The notes beneath the pieces are model-generated. The model was given only the letters and a program-made list of their open reading frames with translations, ran no database searches and was not told where the DNA came from. A stretch of DNA of 64,000 bases, taken from NCBI GenBank assembly GCA_943736015.1, contig OX031065.1, forward strand, positions 503,501 through 567,500. Reading direction: 5' to 3'. Position 1 is the first letter of the stretch. Each line of letters opens with the position of its first letter. Positions 53,515 through 64,000 of the stretch are shown here, in pieces. A program made the translations under genes and the position numbers. Source of the DNA: Tridacna crocea (lineage: Eukaryota > Mollusca > Bivalvia > Cardiida > Cardiidae).

Positions 53515-54675
53515 CACCCTAGCACAAAGTACTCAAGGTGAGCTATTGTGATCCCCCTATGCCCGTTGTCCATTGTCTATCGTCTGTCGTCCGTCAACAA
53601 TTTCTTTAAACATCTTCTTCTAAACCACTTGGCCAATCTTGATGAAACCTGGCAGGGATGTTCCATAGTTGAAGCTCTACCAAACTTCTTTAAAGAATTG
53701 AATTCCGTCCATAACTCTGGTTGCCATGGCAACAAAAAGGAAAAAAAATAAAAATTTTTGAAGATCGTCTTCTCTGAAACTAGAAGGCGTAGAGCTTTGA
53801 TATTTGGTATGTGGCATCTCATAGTAGACCTCTATCAAGTTTGTTTAAATGGTGACCCTGAGGTCAAAACTGGCCCCGTACCGGGGATAATAAGTTTGAG
53901 CACAGGAACAAAGAAGGAAAACTTTAAAAATCTTCTTCTCTGAAACTAGAAAGCGTAGAGCTTTGATATTTGGTCTGTTGCATCTCCTAGAGGACCTCTA
54001 ACTAATTTGTTCAAATGATGCCCCTGGGGTCAAAACTGGCCCTGCCCCGGGGGTCACAAGTTTGAGCATAGGTACAAAGAAGGCAAACTTTAAAAATCTT
54101 CTCCTCTGAAACTAGATGGCATAGAGCTTTGATATTTGGTATGTGGAATCCCCTTGTGGCCCTCTACCAAGTTGTTCAAATAATGTCCCTAACGTCAAAA
54201 CTGACCCCAATCCCGGGGGACACAAGTTTGAGCATGGGAACAAAGAATGAAAACTTTAAAAAATCTTCTCCGACGAAACTTGAAGGCGTAGAACTTTGAT
54301 ATTTGGTATGTAGCATCTCCAAGTGGACCTCTACCAAGTCTGTTCACATGATACCCCTGTGGTCAAAACTGGCCCCGCCTCGGGGGTTACATGTTTAAAC
54401 ATAGGAACAAAGAATGAAAACTTTAATATTCGTCTTCTCAAAAACTAAAAGGCATAGAGCTTTGATATTTGGTATGTAGCATCTCCTAGTAGACCTCTAC
54501 CAAGTTTGTTCATATGATGCCCTTGGGGTCAAAACTGGCTCAGTCCAGGGGGTCATAAGTTCGAACGCAGGTACAAAGAAGGAAAACATTAAAACTTTTC
54601 TTCTTTGAAAATTGATGGCATAGATCTTTGATATAAAGCTATAGTCTAAGGTGAGGTCTCCAGGGCCAATGGCCC
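53515..54675 (+). repeat. Element of ~155-bp repeats starting AGCTCACC
   Basis: Begins AGCTCACCCTAGCACAAAGT, then has about six diverged units carrying CTCTGAAACTAGAAGGCGTA, GAGCTTTGATATTTGGTATG and TGGGGTCAAAACTGGCCC, and ends GGGCCAATGGCCCTCTTG. The start is a small palindrome (AGCTCACC...GGTGAGCT). Short frames here are artefacts. Confidence 0.65.
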
Positions 54676-54899
54676 TCTTGCTTAAAATTTAATTCGGGAC
54701 TGTCACGATTTACTTGTCCCCCAGACAATGGCTTTATCTCTAGTGACCGCTATTATAAATATCCAGTCACACAATGTTTTCTAAAGGCTTCTTTCTCAGG
54801 GTCGTCAAAAGTAGTGATTGTGTGGTAATGGGTGAAAGGAATTGTTTCTTTTCCCATGACGTTTTCGTTAATTATGTTCACTTTCCTTTTATATCTTAG

Positions 54900-55160
54900 C
54901 CTTGTTCTGATAAAAGGGGACTTAATGCATCTGCGAAAACTATCGACCCAGGTCAGCCTGCGCAGTCAGCGCAGGCTGACCTAGGTCAATGCATTTCGAC
55001 ATCAGTCAATTTTCTGTTTGTCATTGGACCAAGTTACCTCATGATTTAGTCGGTTATTGAAAAAAAAGTAGTTCCTTTGAACCCATAATTATGTGATGAT
55101 TTGGGCTAGGGTTAACGGAGATGCAATAAGCCCCATTTTGCCAGAGCATGGCTCATTTTG
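54900..55160. repeat. CAGGTCAGCCTGCGCA palindrome element, long copy
   Basis: CGACCCAGGTCAGCCTGCGC with its inverted arm, followed by CAAGTTACCTCATGATTTAG and AATAAGCCCCATTTTGCCAG. The flanks match 27520-27665 in inverted order. Confidence 0.5.
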
Positions 55161-55164
55161 TTTG

Positions 55165-55697
55165 GGTGTCTTGAGGCAGGATAATGAAAGGACTTTTGGC
55201 ACGGTTAATTGTTACGAAAATATAGTTCTATTGGAACTTGTAATTTGACACACAGCTATGCGTTAAGGCATGCAGTATAATTCACATTTCGACTTTTCCT
55301 GCGTGAATAAATCAACTTGAAACAGGGACAACTTACTTAATGCGTGTGCAATTTTACAATCAAATAGGCCTATTAGACGATTCACCTTTAATTTCAAGTC
55401 TCAAGAGTGGCAAAAACAAAATGATTACACAATTATCAAAAGCCATTAAAGAAAATAAATCGTTTTACCCACGTACATGTATTTTGTTTAGTCTGATCTT
55501 GATCTTCACATCATGTAAAAGTATGATATGATTTTTGTGTTGGTTTAAACCATAGAACAAATCAATTTATCGATGAGAGAGAAAAATAAAAAAATACCTT
55601 ATGTAATTGTAATAAAGCACACATATCGTATATATAATTTTTTTTTTTATCATTATTATTTTCTTTTTACTGTCATTTTATGCCTACCTATACTCAT
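55165..55697. other. No recognised gene
   Basis: AT-rich sequence. A short frame at 55340-55531 has no features. A trace of the second palindrome family (GTCTGATCTTGATCTTCAC) is at 55490. Confidence 0.4.
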
Positions 55698-55914
55698 TTA
55701 ACTCTTTACCAAACGAGAAAATCATTGAAAGCACACTTGCAGACGACAAAATAAACGTGGCTCAAAAATTGAAATTTGTTTTGGGAAGGGTAGAAAAAAT
55801 TGTGGGAAAAGGAGAAAATGCTGGTTACCAGCATTTTCTCCTTTTCCCACAATGTTTTCAAAAGGCTTCTACCTCAGGGTTGTTAAAAGTCGGGATTATG
55901 TGGTAAAGAGTTAA
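55698..55914 (+). mobile_element. TTAA-flanked palindromic MITE
   Basis: TTAACTCTTTACCAAACGAG to TGTGGTAAAGAGTTAA, with a perfectly paired core and long TTTTCCCACAATGTTTTC arms. Confidence 0.8.
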
Positions 55915-57200
55915 CTGTTTGACTCAATAGCAGTATTTTATCTATGTTAATGTCTTACAGCTGTGGGGAGAATTGAGGAGTTATAAAACATCACGGGCAA
56001 AAAAAGAAACAGTAAAATCAGGTTTTTATTGTGAAATAAGTCATTTTAGAGTGGATAATAATATATAGAAATAGGTTAAATAACACCGTAAATGGATTTT
56101 TTCCGGTGCATAAGCAAGACACCCTCTTAAGGACATACAAATGATATAATTTGGTATTCAGAGTGAGTTATGATATATAGATCTATAACTTATATAAGAC
56201 CATAAATGAAATAATTCCAATTCATTTACAAGTTCCTTTCCTCTAAAGGGCATACAAATAAAAGTATTTGCTTCTTATTCAGATTGGGTAAAAACATACA
56301 AAAACCTAAGTTAAAAAACACTGTAGGCCTTTATGGAATAATTTCCAATGCATTAGCAAGATTCACTCTTGATAAGAACATGCAAATGGAATTTTTGGTT
56401 CAGATTCAGAGAGAGGAATTCATTTATAGATCTAGTTTAGACATCTTCGCAAGCCAAGGTTTCGATCACTACTTGGATCTTACCTTGGCTGATTAAGCCC
56501 GATTCCGGGATTCCTGCGATGCGCCCTCTATTGGATGCTGGTTATTAACCCCCCCACCCCCCGTTTCCCCTCCCTTTATATCATATTTCTGAAAGCCAAT
56601 GAAGTATAGTTTTACAAACCGCTTACGAATACAAATATTCAACATGAAGCGATAAGCAGACATCCACGTGGATTTCCATGTTTACCTTCTATTCTATTGT
56701 TATCAAAGATAAAATGCTACGAGCGATTTCATTCGTTGCAGTTAGAGCTGGCTGCATCCAATGAAAAAGCGTATCGGGGAAATGTAAAAATCAAGCTCAA
56801 TCCGCCAAGGGTAGTAGGGTTAGATATTATCTCTTAAAAAGTAAACATGCTTTAAAAGACATGGAATTGTATTTCTTTTTGTTTTTATCTCTTTGAGTTA
56901 TCCCCTAAGTGTTTGTGAACTGACTGTAAAAGATAACTGACCGACCAAGCACATCACTGCCGATTTTACTATTTAGATTTAACATTGCGTTCTGTAAACA
57001 CAGATATTTGAACTGACCTGGAAGAAACGAGAATGGGGTTTTTTTGTAGATTTTCTTAAAGAATAAAATCAGGAAGAACTTAATACCTATCATCGTTAAA
57101 CGTTTGTTTCAGCATTTGACAAAAAGTATTATAAAAACCTCACTGGACAGTGACGTCAGTGCTTTGATTATCATGATCTTTTACCTCCAGATCGGGAGTT
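55915..57200. other. No recognised gene
   Basis: AT-rich with loose direct repeats around 56040-56330 (TAAATAACACCGTAAATGGA / TTAAAAAACACTGTAGGCCT). A 70-residue frame at 56284 lacks any recognisable domain. A C-rich stretch is at 56550. Confidence 0.4.
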
Positions 57201-57324
57201 TTGCCGATCACTTGGGAAAAGACTTTGGAAATCATTGAAGAAAACGGAGATGATAATGTTAACCAGCATATTCTATATCTTCCTCAATGCTTTCTATCCA
57301 TACAAAAAAAAAAATCCTGAATGA

Positions 57325-57410
57325 ATGGCATGTCGTCGGTTTACCTCGAAAACCTCCTAACTACAGCTTATTACAAGCTGTAGTTACGAGGTTTTCGAAG
57401 TAAACAAACG
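57325..57410. repeat. Palindrome: TGTAGTTACGAGGTTTTCGAAG
   Basis: GTTTACCTCGAAAACCTCCT, TTACAAGC and the inverted arm TACGAGGTTTTCGAAGTAAAC. A second copy of the same element is at 59170-59250. Confidence 0.6.
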
Positions 57411-57529
57411 ATATTAAGTGCCATAGAAATGATATCTTGATTGATTAGTTGAATGGTATTTTACGCAAACTTCATTATCCCAATGATTTCACGGCGACAG
57501 GTAACATATTCATGTATGTCCCGGTTTTC

Positions 57530-57556
57530 AATACAATACAATACAATACAATACAA
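57530..57556. repeat. (AATAC)n microsatellite
   Basis: Five or more AATAC units just before a SINE-like segment. Confidence 0.8.
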
Positions 57557-57659
57557 ATAACTTTATTATTATACTTCTTTTGTACAACAAAGTACAAAAA
57601 GAGGAAATGATAACAACAAAACTACAAATATATAACTTTTCACATGGTCAATTAATGCA

Positions 57660-57845
57660 TGCATGGATGTAACGTCCCATCGGGAAATCCTGCATAGCTG
57701 TATAGGCAAATATTCACCATGGCTAGGCTTCGAAGTGTCATGGTCGAGGACACCCTCACGAGAAATTTTCGACTTCCACTGATTTTCGAACTCGGGATCT
57801 TCAGGTTACGAGACGTGCCTTTTACCACTGATCCTCGCAGGAGAT
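57660..57845 (-). repeat. tRNA-like SINE
   Basis: Minus-strand box A-like GATCAGTGGTAAAAGGCACG and box B-like CCCGAGTTCGAAAATCAG; a body of ~100 bp follows. Confidence 0.45.
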
Positions 57846-58012
57846 ATCAACTAGGACGAGGATAAACTTTCGTCGTATAGTATAAAGGTTGTCAAGTACA
57901 TTGAATTAATAATTCTGTTTTGTTCTGTGTGACAGAATGTCATTGTCATTGATTTTACCAACAGCTTTACTTAGCTGGACGTAACAGTCAGAACATGTAA
58001 ACTTAGCTCATT

Positions 58013-58237
58013 ACCAAAAGACAATATTTTAGGCGTATCCAAATCGAAAGGATTTGCAAAATAAAACGACAAAATAAAAGTGACTGAAATTTTAAAATTT
58101 GTTATGTGAAGGGTAGAAAACATTGTGGGAAAAGGAGAAAATGCTGGTTACCAGCATTTTCTCCTTTCCCCACAATGTTCTCTAAAGGCTTCTTTCTCAG
58201 AGTTGTCAAAAGCAGGGATTGTGTGATAGTGTGTTAA
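58013..58237 (+). mobile_element. TTAA-type palindromic MITE
   Basis: TTAGCTCATTACCAAAAGAC to TGTGATAGTGTGTTAA, core TGCTGGTTACCAGCA. Confidence 0.75.
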
Positions 58238-58259
58238 CGAGATAATTATCAGGGGTTAG

Positions 58260-58515
58260 GGGTAAGAGACAAACGGGGAGAGAGAGAGAGAGCCAGGATG
58301 AAGGGGATGGAGAATGAGGGAGGGGTGGAGGGGAATAGAGAGATGGGGAGGAGAATGAGGGAAGAGAGAAAGAGAAAGGAAGACGGAGGGGGAGATGGAA
58401 ATATTAAGAAAAAGGAAAAAGAGAAAAACGGAGGGGAGTAGAAGTGACGGACAGATAGAAAGCAAGAAAGAAAGATAGACAGACAGACAGAAAGAAAGAC
58501 AGAGGGGAGAGAGAG
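58260..58515. repeat. GA-rich low-complexity tract
   Basis: Purine-rich GAGA/GGGA/AGAA tract. Frames through it are artefacts. Confidence 0.8.
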
Positions 58516-59050
58516 TTGAATTACTTCGTTTCAGGACAGTGAATTTTACTGAGGGATAATGCTATCGGTATATTAAATTAATAATAGGTCTAAAAATAGA
58601 ACTCACGGAGGGGAAAACAGTACAAAACGTTACACAAGGAATTTTCTTTCCCGAAACTATCATAGCAAAATGTCAAGTTTAATTGCATTTCTCAATGTGC
58701 ATTCCGCTATTAAAGTGCAGTTAAAAAAAAAATCAAACTGTTATACAAACGAACGAGGAACAGACCTCCCCTTTGTAGACAGGTTACGAAACGTAAGGTA
58801 AATGGTGAATCTTCTTATCCACGTAGATCTAAATCTTCCAGGCGATTAACATCATAGAAACGTCTTTTATATAATTTTTGTAAACGACTGTAGAACATGC
58901 TTTTAGAATTGTCATAATGCTACAATTTGAATTACGACAGAACAGAAAAAAATGTTGGTGAAAGGAGAAAATACGGGCCAAAATCCTGCTTCAGCCTGGT
59001 TCTGAGAATAGAAGAGATAGTGTTGAAAAGTTTGGACTAAGCAATAATGA
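58516..59050. other. No recognised gene
   Basis: AT-rich with no exon or repeat that I can name; a weak MITE core fragment follows (59075-59180). Confidence 0.4.
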
Positions 59051-59309
59051 TGGGGACTTTAAATTGAGGTAGAAAACGTTGAAATAAAAAGAGGAAATGC
59101 TGGTAACCAGTAATCTCTCTATTTTGCCTAGCGCCCTCAAGGACTATTTCTAAAGATCGTCAAAACTAGTAATTTGTCGGTTTACTTCAAAAACCTTGTA
59201 ACTACAGTTTTATTCAAGCTGTAGTTACGAGGTTTTTGAAGTAAATTGACAAATTGTAAGGTCAAGGGTTACCTGGAAGTTTTATGTTTCGTAAATCATA
59301 ACCATCGTG

Positions 59310-59510
59310 TTAACCTTATCCCTGGTTATTTACTACCCTGAAATAGAAGCCTTTTGAAAAACATTGTGGGAAAAGGAGAAAATGCTGGTAACCAGCATTT
59401 TCTCCTATTCCCACGATGTTTTCTGCCATGCTGTAAACAAACTCTTTTGTGGTCAGCAAGTGTTTTCAATCTGGACCAGTCTAAAATTTTGTCGTTTCGT
59501 AAAGGGTTAA
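59310..59510 (-). mobile_element. TTAA-flanked palindromic MITE
   Basis: TTAACCTTATCCCTGGTTAT to TCGTTTCGTAAAGGGTTAA, core TGCTGGTAACCAGCA. Confidence 0.75.
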
Positions 59511-59756
59511 ATGACACCCACTAATGTAAAAATAACTTTTCTCATTTCTCTTTCCCCGCGTAAACTCATTAGAACACAATAAAATTTGAAGAATTTTAAA
59601 CTCACCCATATTGAAAGTTTCTGGGGTTTGTTTTCCGACGACAAATTCGATTGCTATTATGAAATATATACAGATTATGTGGATTAAGATCTGACTTCCC
59701 AACAGTCTCTTACTCTAAACCGTCCTACAAAACCGAAGACTATTGGGTGTTATTAG

Positions 59757-60980
59757 CTACACTGACTGAAGGCCAGCGGCTTATGTCATGGCCCAGTGTC
59801 CGTCGCACGTCCGTCCGTGCATGCGTTAACTTTTATTTCAAACATCTTCTTCTCTGAAAGTACCCATCCAATTTTGATGAAACTTCACAGAAATTATCTT
59901 GTCATGGTCCTCTTGAGAATTCCTTGAAAGAATTTTATTCCTCCAAAAACTCTGGTTGCCATGGCAACAAAACTGATTTTTTTAAAGCTTCTTCTCTGAA
60001 ACCAAAAGGCCTAGGGCTACCAAATTTGACATGTGGTTTTATCTAGTGGACCTCTACCAAGTTCCTTCAAATAATAACCCTGGAATCAAAATTGGCCCCA
60101 CCCCTGGGGTCACAATTTTTATATGGGCTTATATAGGGAGAACTTTAAAGTCCTTCTGGTACAAAGCCATAAGGCCCACGGCTACCAAATTTAGCATGTA
60201 TCTTTATCAAGTGGTTGTCATCCAAGAGTGCCCAAATAATAGCCCAAGGGTCAAATTTGGCCCAGCTTCGGGGTCACTAGTTTTATATGGGCTTATACAG
60301 GGAAAACTTTAAAAATCTTCTCGAACCAAGCCATAAGGTCTAGGGTTACTCAGTTTGGCATCTAGCTTTATCAAGTGGTTGTCTACCAAAGCTGCCCAAA
60401 TTATAGCTCTGGGATTAAATTTTGCCCCATGCGGGGGTCACAAGTTTTACATGGGCTCATATTGGGAAAAATTTAAAAATCTACTGGAACCTGGCCATAA
60501 GGCCTAGGGCTACCAATTTTGCATGTAGCTTTATCTAGGGGGTCTCTTCCAGGAGGGCCCAAATTATAGCCTTGGGGTCAACCTTGTCACCACACCAGGG
60601 GTCACAAGTTTTTCATGGGCTTTTGTGGTGAAAACTATATAAGTCATCTTCTTACTAACCATAACACAGACTAAGCTACTAAATTTACCCCCGTCTCATG
60701 GGTTTCATGTTTTACAGGGCTTTTTATTGAGAAAACTTTAAAAATATTCTTGTTTATAACCATACATTCTAGACCTGTATTGTTTGGTATGGGGCTTTAT
60801 CTTGTGGACCTCAAAATTGGCTTTGCCCGGGAGTCATAACTTACTCGTAGGATTTTATAGAAAAAGAAATGTGTATGTCCTCAAGTTTGAAATCAATTGG
60901 CCAAATTTTGTAATGTTTGGCTTGTAGTGTTTTTACTTATTAGCCAGTGGAGCGATACAGGGCCATCATGGCCCTCTTGT
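59757..60980 (+). repeat. Element of ~150-bp repeats ending GGCCCTCTTG
   Basis: Starts with GGCCAGCGGCTTATGTCATG and a CGTCCGTCCGTGCATGCG motif. Repeats of ATAAGGCCTAGGGCTACCAA, TTATCAAGTGGTTGTC and GGGGTCACAAGTTTTATATG follow, and it ends CAGGGCCATCATGGCCCTCTTG. The layout and end motif match 53515-54675, so they are relatives. Confidence 0.6.
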
Positions 60981-61006
60981 TTTAAGATATGTGCGTTAGC
61001 GAGAAA

Positions 61007-61007
61007 A

Positions 61008-61077
<70 letters not shown>

Positions 61078-61160
61078 AAGGGGAAGGGGGAGGTTTTAAG
61101 GAGAGAGGAGGAGAGAGGTATGGAGTGAAAGGAAAGAAAAGAAGGAGAAGAGATAGAGAA
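61007..61160. repeat. (GA)n microsatellite and purine tract
   Basis: Uninterrupted (GA)n of about 45 bp, then a G-run and mixed purines. Confidence 0.9.
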
Positions 61161-61189
61161 AGGGAAAGAGAGAAACAGGCAGACACACA

Positions 61190-62510
61190 CAGTTATGGAT
61201 TTGTATTTTTTCCGTTTAAAAAAGAAAAATGGGCCAATGGGAACAATGACTCGCCATTCCTCACATTGTTACACTTGAACTACTTCTATCTATTGTGTAA
61301 GATCTTTTTTTCCTCACAGTTTACAGTACAAATCAATAAAATGAATGGGAATGAACCCTTGGTATACCTCATAAATCAAAATTTAACGCTGTGAGCTAAG
61401 AGCGAAAAAAGGCATGCATTAAATTTATAAGCAGATTTTTTTTAACTAATTCATGTATCTTCACCAAGCGGACAGTGTCGATCAAGATCAGACTGCACAT
61501 TCTCTGTGCAGTCTGGTCTTGATCTACACTGTCCGCAATTGGAACTGTCCGTTTAGCGCTAAGAGTCAGGAGCACATTTTGAGTCAACACGTGATCAATG
61601 CAATTTACCTTTACTTACATAAGTTGAAACTGACACGAGAACAGCTTTACGGGTCACCGTGTACCAAGAAGAGTAACTCCTGCAGGCTTCATATCAGTAG
61701 AAGGGAGACAATTTATAAGCGAAAAAAAATTTACGTAATTTTTACGCAACCATCAGATGCAATGTAAAGCATAAATAGCTGTAAAACAGTCAAAACTGAC
61801 CGGAACATGGCAATAATTAATCAATAACTTCTTACAATGTATTGCTTCTAATCTGATCTTGGTCTACACTGTCCACTCACTCAAAGACGTACATTTGGCT
61901 GTGCTTTAACCTTCAAGTTAAACTTGACCATATGTTCACCTTCAAAACTGCTCTCGTGACCACCAGAAATGCAAAATGAAGATTAAATAATTAAGCTTAT
62001 ATGCCCTTAATCTCACTGACCGGAGATATTGCGATTTTGGCACTGATCCACTATTGTAATACTTGGGGCGAATTTCACAAGATTTGTCATTTCGCTCCAA
62101 TGTTTTTTTCATACCTTCGTTTGTTAAATATACTTGAACTTCCATCTGCATGCAAGAAGAATTCACAGTTTTCCAAATAATTTTCAAAAAATCCAGACAT
62201 CATGAAAATTGTCTTTTAAATAGATGATATGCGAGTCTAAGATCAAAGTAGTGAAAGTACTGACGCACTAGCGAATTTGAAATAAGTGGATGTGGTAAAG
62301 ATAAAATTTGGTTGGTTTATAATACAATATTAAAGAAAAGTTTTCATTTTGAGCTATTTACCAGATCCGCCGGTTCTTTCTGGTCATTAAGTCCAATTCT
62401 GTCACCACTGGATCCAGTTCAATCTTTTGATCTACCTACCGCTCTAGGTCATTTACTTGTCAAAATGCCAGAAAAAATCCTGTTTGTCAAATTGATTTTG
62501 AATTTAACCC
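61190..62510. other. No recognised gene; one palindrome element
   Basis: A GATCAGACTGCAC palindrome copy lies at 61467-61545 (flanked by GCGGACAGTGTCGATC and CACTGTCCGC). The rest is AT-rich with no supported feature. Confidence 0.4.
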
Positions 62511-62513
62511 TTT

Positions 62514-62732
62514 CCCAAACAATCCCTGGTTTTTACGTGTCTGGAAAAGTAGCCTTTTGAAAAAATTGTGGGAAAAGGAGAAAATGCTGGTAACCAGCAT
62601 TTTCTCCTTTTCCCACAATGTTTTCTACCCTATCATAGACATAAATCATCTTTTCAGCAAGAGTTGAATTGTCGTCTGCGAATGCTTTCAATTTGGTCTA
62701 GGCCAAAAGTTCGGCGTTTGGGAAAGGGTTAA
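62514..62732 (-). mobile_element. TTAA-flanked palindromic MITE
   Basis: TTAACCCTTTCCCAAACAAT to GTTTGGGAAAGGGTTAA, core TGCTGGTAACCAGCA. The two ends are inverted copies for about 14 bp. Confidence 0.8.
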
Positions 62733-62961
62733 TAAAAAATAAGCTAAGAGCACGTTATTCGATGATTTGAATACCTCTGTAACATATCACTGATCCTCGA
62801 TAGCCCAGTCGACAACATACAGGACTTCAGAACCTCGTCGCCAGTTCGATATATGGTACTATTTGTCAACTGCTTTTTTGTAACACTGAATCTGGGTCTA
62901 TCTGGATGCGAAGCTTCGCTAGTCTAAAAAGCCTCGAGGTGTCAATGTTATTATTCTCTAC

Positions 62962-63060
62962 GCTGCATGCTGAGTGCGATTCACTGACCATTACGGTCAG
63001 TGTGAATAGACACAGCACAGAACGTGCAGTCTGATCTTTGAGGTACACTGTCCAATAAGA
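62962..63060. repeat. GATCAGACTGCAC palindrome element, damaged
   Basis: GAGTGCGATTCACTGACCAT, the half palindrome CAGAACGTGCAGTCTGATCT and GTACACTGTCCAATAAG. Confidence 0.45.
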
Positions 63061-63087
63061 ACATATTTGTTTTCCCGAAAATACCTT

Positions 63088-63315
63088 TTAACCCGTTACC
63101 ACACAGTGACGACTTTTGACGCCCCTGAGGAAGAAACCTTTTGAAAACATTGTAGGAAAAGGAGAAAATGCTGGTAACAGCATTTTCTCCTTTTCCTACA
63201 AAATTTTCCACCCCATCAAAACAAAATTGCAACAATTGAGCAACTTTGAAATTGTCGTCTGCAAATACTTTCAATTTGGATAGGTCTAAAATTGTGCTGT
63301 GTGGTAACGGGTTAA
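63088..63315 (-). mobile_element. TTAA-flanked palindromic MITE
   Basis: TTAACCCGTTACCACACAGT to TGTGGTAACGGGTTAA; both ends carry the same GTTACC variant, so the termini changed together. Confidence 0.8.
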
Positions 63316-63946
63316 ATAGCTTAATTTTGGCTTAATAATTTTAATTATCTTAGGACAATGATTAATATAAGGACAATGATTAATATACATTTTTAATGAT
63401 TTCGACACAGGCTTGCATATTGAGACAGTCTTGCCATCTTTATATTGTATTAAATAATCTAACATTTACATGTTACAATATATAGATTCCGTCGACGGAC
63501 AGGTTTGCCAAATTCACCAAATTATTTCAACTACAGCTATTTTTTAAATCTTAAATTCCAAGACAAGCCATCTGTTTTGCTAAAATGTTCTGTCTCAGTC
63601 AACAACATTACCTGTCTTTGTTCTTAGAATATTAACATTGCTTCTTATCGCTTCTTCTGTTATATAGCACTTTATTGAAATTCACACTAAAACAGTATAG
63701 TATATTTCGGTAGTTAACTTACATCCGGATAATGTCATATGATTATACTTGTATTTCCTTGCGTAAGTAAAAGCCATGACAAAAAAGTAATATTTCGTAA
63801 GATGCATATGAGCATACTTTTTTAACTGTAATTTACTATTTCAGAAATTGTAATATTTGTTCAAATTAATGATATACAGTATACTTCAATCTTTTAAACT
63901 GCCGATTTGTCAAAATGTGTCTGGTCTACTGAAAATGAAATAACAC
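63316..63946. other. No recognised gene
   Basis: Very AT-rich; a short direct repeat (AGGACAATGATTAATAT) at 63350-63390. Nothing else can be supported. Confidence 0.4.
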
Positions 63947-64000
63947 TTAACTTTTCACCAAAAGACACAATTTTAGACGAGTCCGAATCGACAACATTTG
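63947..64000 (+). mobile_element. TTAA MITE cut by the window edge
   Basis: TTAACTTTTCACCAAAAGAC and TTTTAGACGAGTCCGAATCG match the left end of the main family. Confidence 0.6.

Noticed and set aside
60897..60980. CRISPR-like or phage-like arrays among the tandem repeats
   Set aside because: The repeats in this window have no short-repeat/unique-spacer layout, and the sequence is eukaryotic.
61007..61394. 165-residue frame through the (GA)n tract
   Set aside because: Its sequence is mainly RERERE-type translation of a microsatellite, with no start context or domain.
6594..63274. Many 60-130 residue frames containing the phrase ENIVGKGENAGNQHF or KEKMLVTSIFSF
   Set aside because: These are the two-strand readings of the TTAA MITE hairpin core. 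The recurring peptide is a consequence of the repeat, not a gene family.

Overview
This is a stretch of eukaryotic, invertebrate chromosome, most likely from a marine mollusc and probably a bivalve. The reasons are an intron-split metazoan SLC6 transporter gene, tRNA-derived SINEs with the tail typical of molluscan SINEs, and a dense population of short non-autonomous DNA transposons. Almost all other sequence is AT-rich repeat, and most long reading frames outside the first 5.3 kb are accidental readings of those repeats.

Positions 1-5640 hold the right-hand part of a Polinton/Maverick (adintovirus-like) element, an endogenous virus-like transposon. In order it carries the tail of an upstream gene, a major-capsid-like protein (102-1409), a Cys/His protein of unknown role (1570-2031) and an adenain-type cysteine protease (2041-2544). 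Five small single-gene cassettes follow (2798-5351). The capsid gene and all five cassettes are followed by a 16-nt hairpin that matches the 3' stem-loop of replication-dependent histone mRNAs (6-bp stem, UUUC loop, ACCA-type flank). After the cassettes a purine-rich block like the U7-binding histone downstream element follows. This histone-mimic 3'-end system is the most interesting feature of the window. The right end near 5440-5680 is marked by tandem and palindromic copies of a short motif.

Positions 5680-11670 contain two minus-strand exons of a sodium/chloride-dependent neurotransmitter transporter (SLC6 family, closest in feel to glycine transporters): TM1 at 10280-10400 and TM2 at 6118-6249. 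Their splice phases fit. Later exons must lie left of the window, so the Polinton appears to sit in an SLC6 intron. The intron upstream of the TM1 exon is a ~172-bp tandem array whose units each contain a copy of that exon's 3' splice site and first ~26 coding bases. Between the two exons lies an element with nine units of exactly 156 bp and short inverted ends.

Positions 11670-64000 are a mosaic of mobile-element remains. The dominant family, with about 40 recognisable copies, is a ~230-bp palindromic MITE bounded by TTAA and CCC/GGG ends, as expected for piggyBac-type elements. Others are a second TTAA family with a GATCAGACTGCAC palindrome; several foldback families; 370-bp, 550-bp and 600-bp inverted-repeat elements; a 3.5-kb element with ~316-bp inverted ends; a 3.6-kb cluster of inverted and direct copies nested inside another element (36050-39674); SINEs; a LINE reverse-transcriptase remnant (19770-20217); two internally repeated elements (53515-54675, 59757-60980); and microsatellites. 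I found no further complete host gene, CRISPR array, rRNA or functional tRNA gene.
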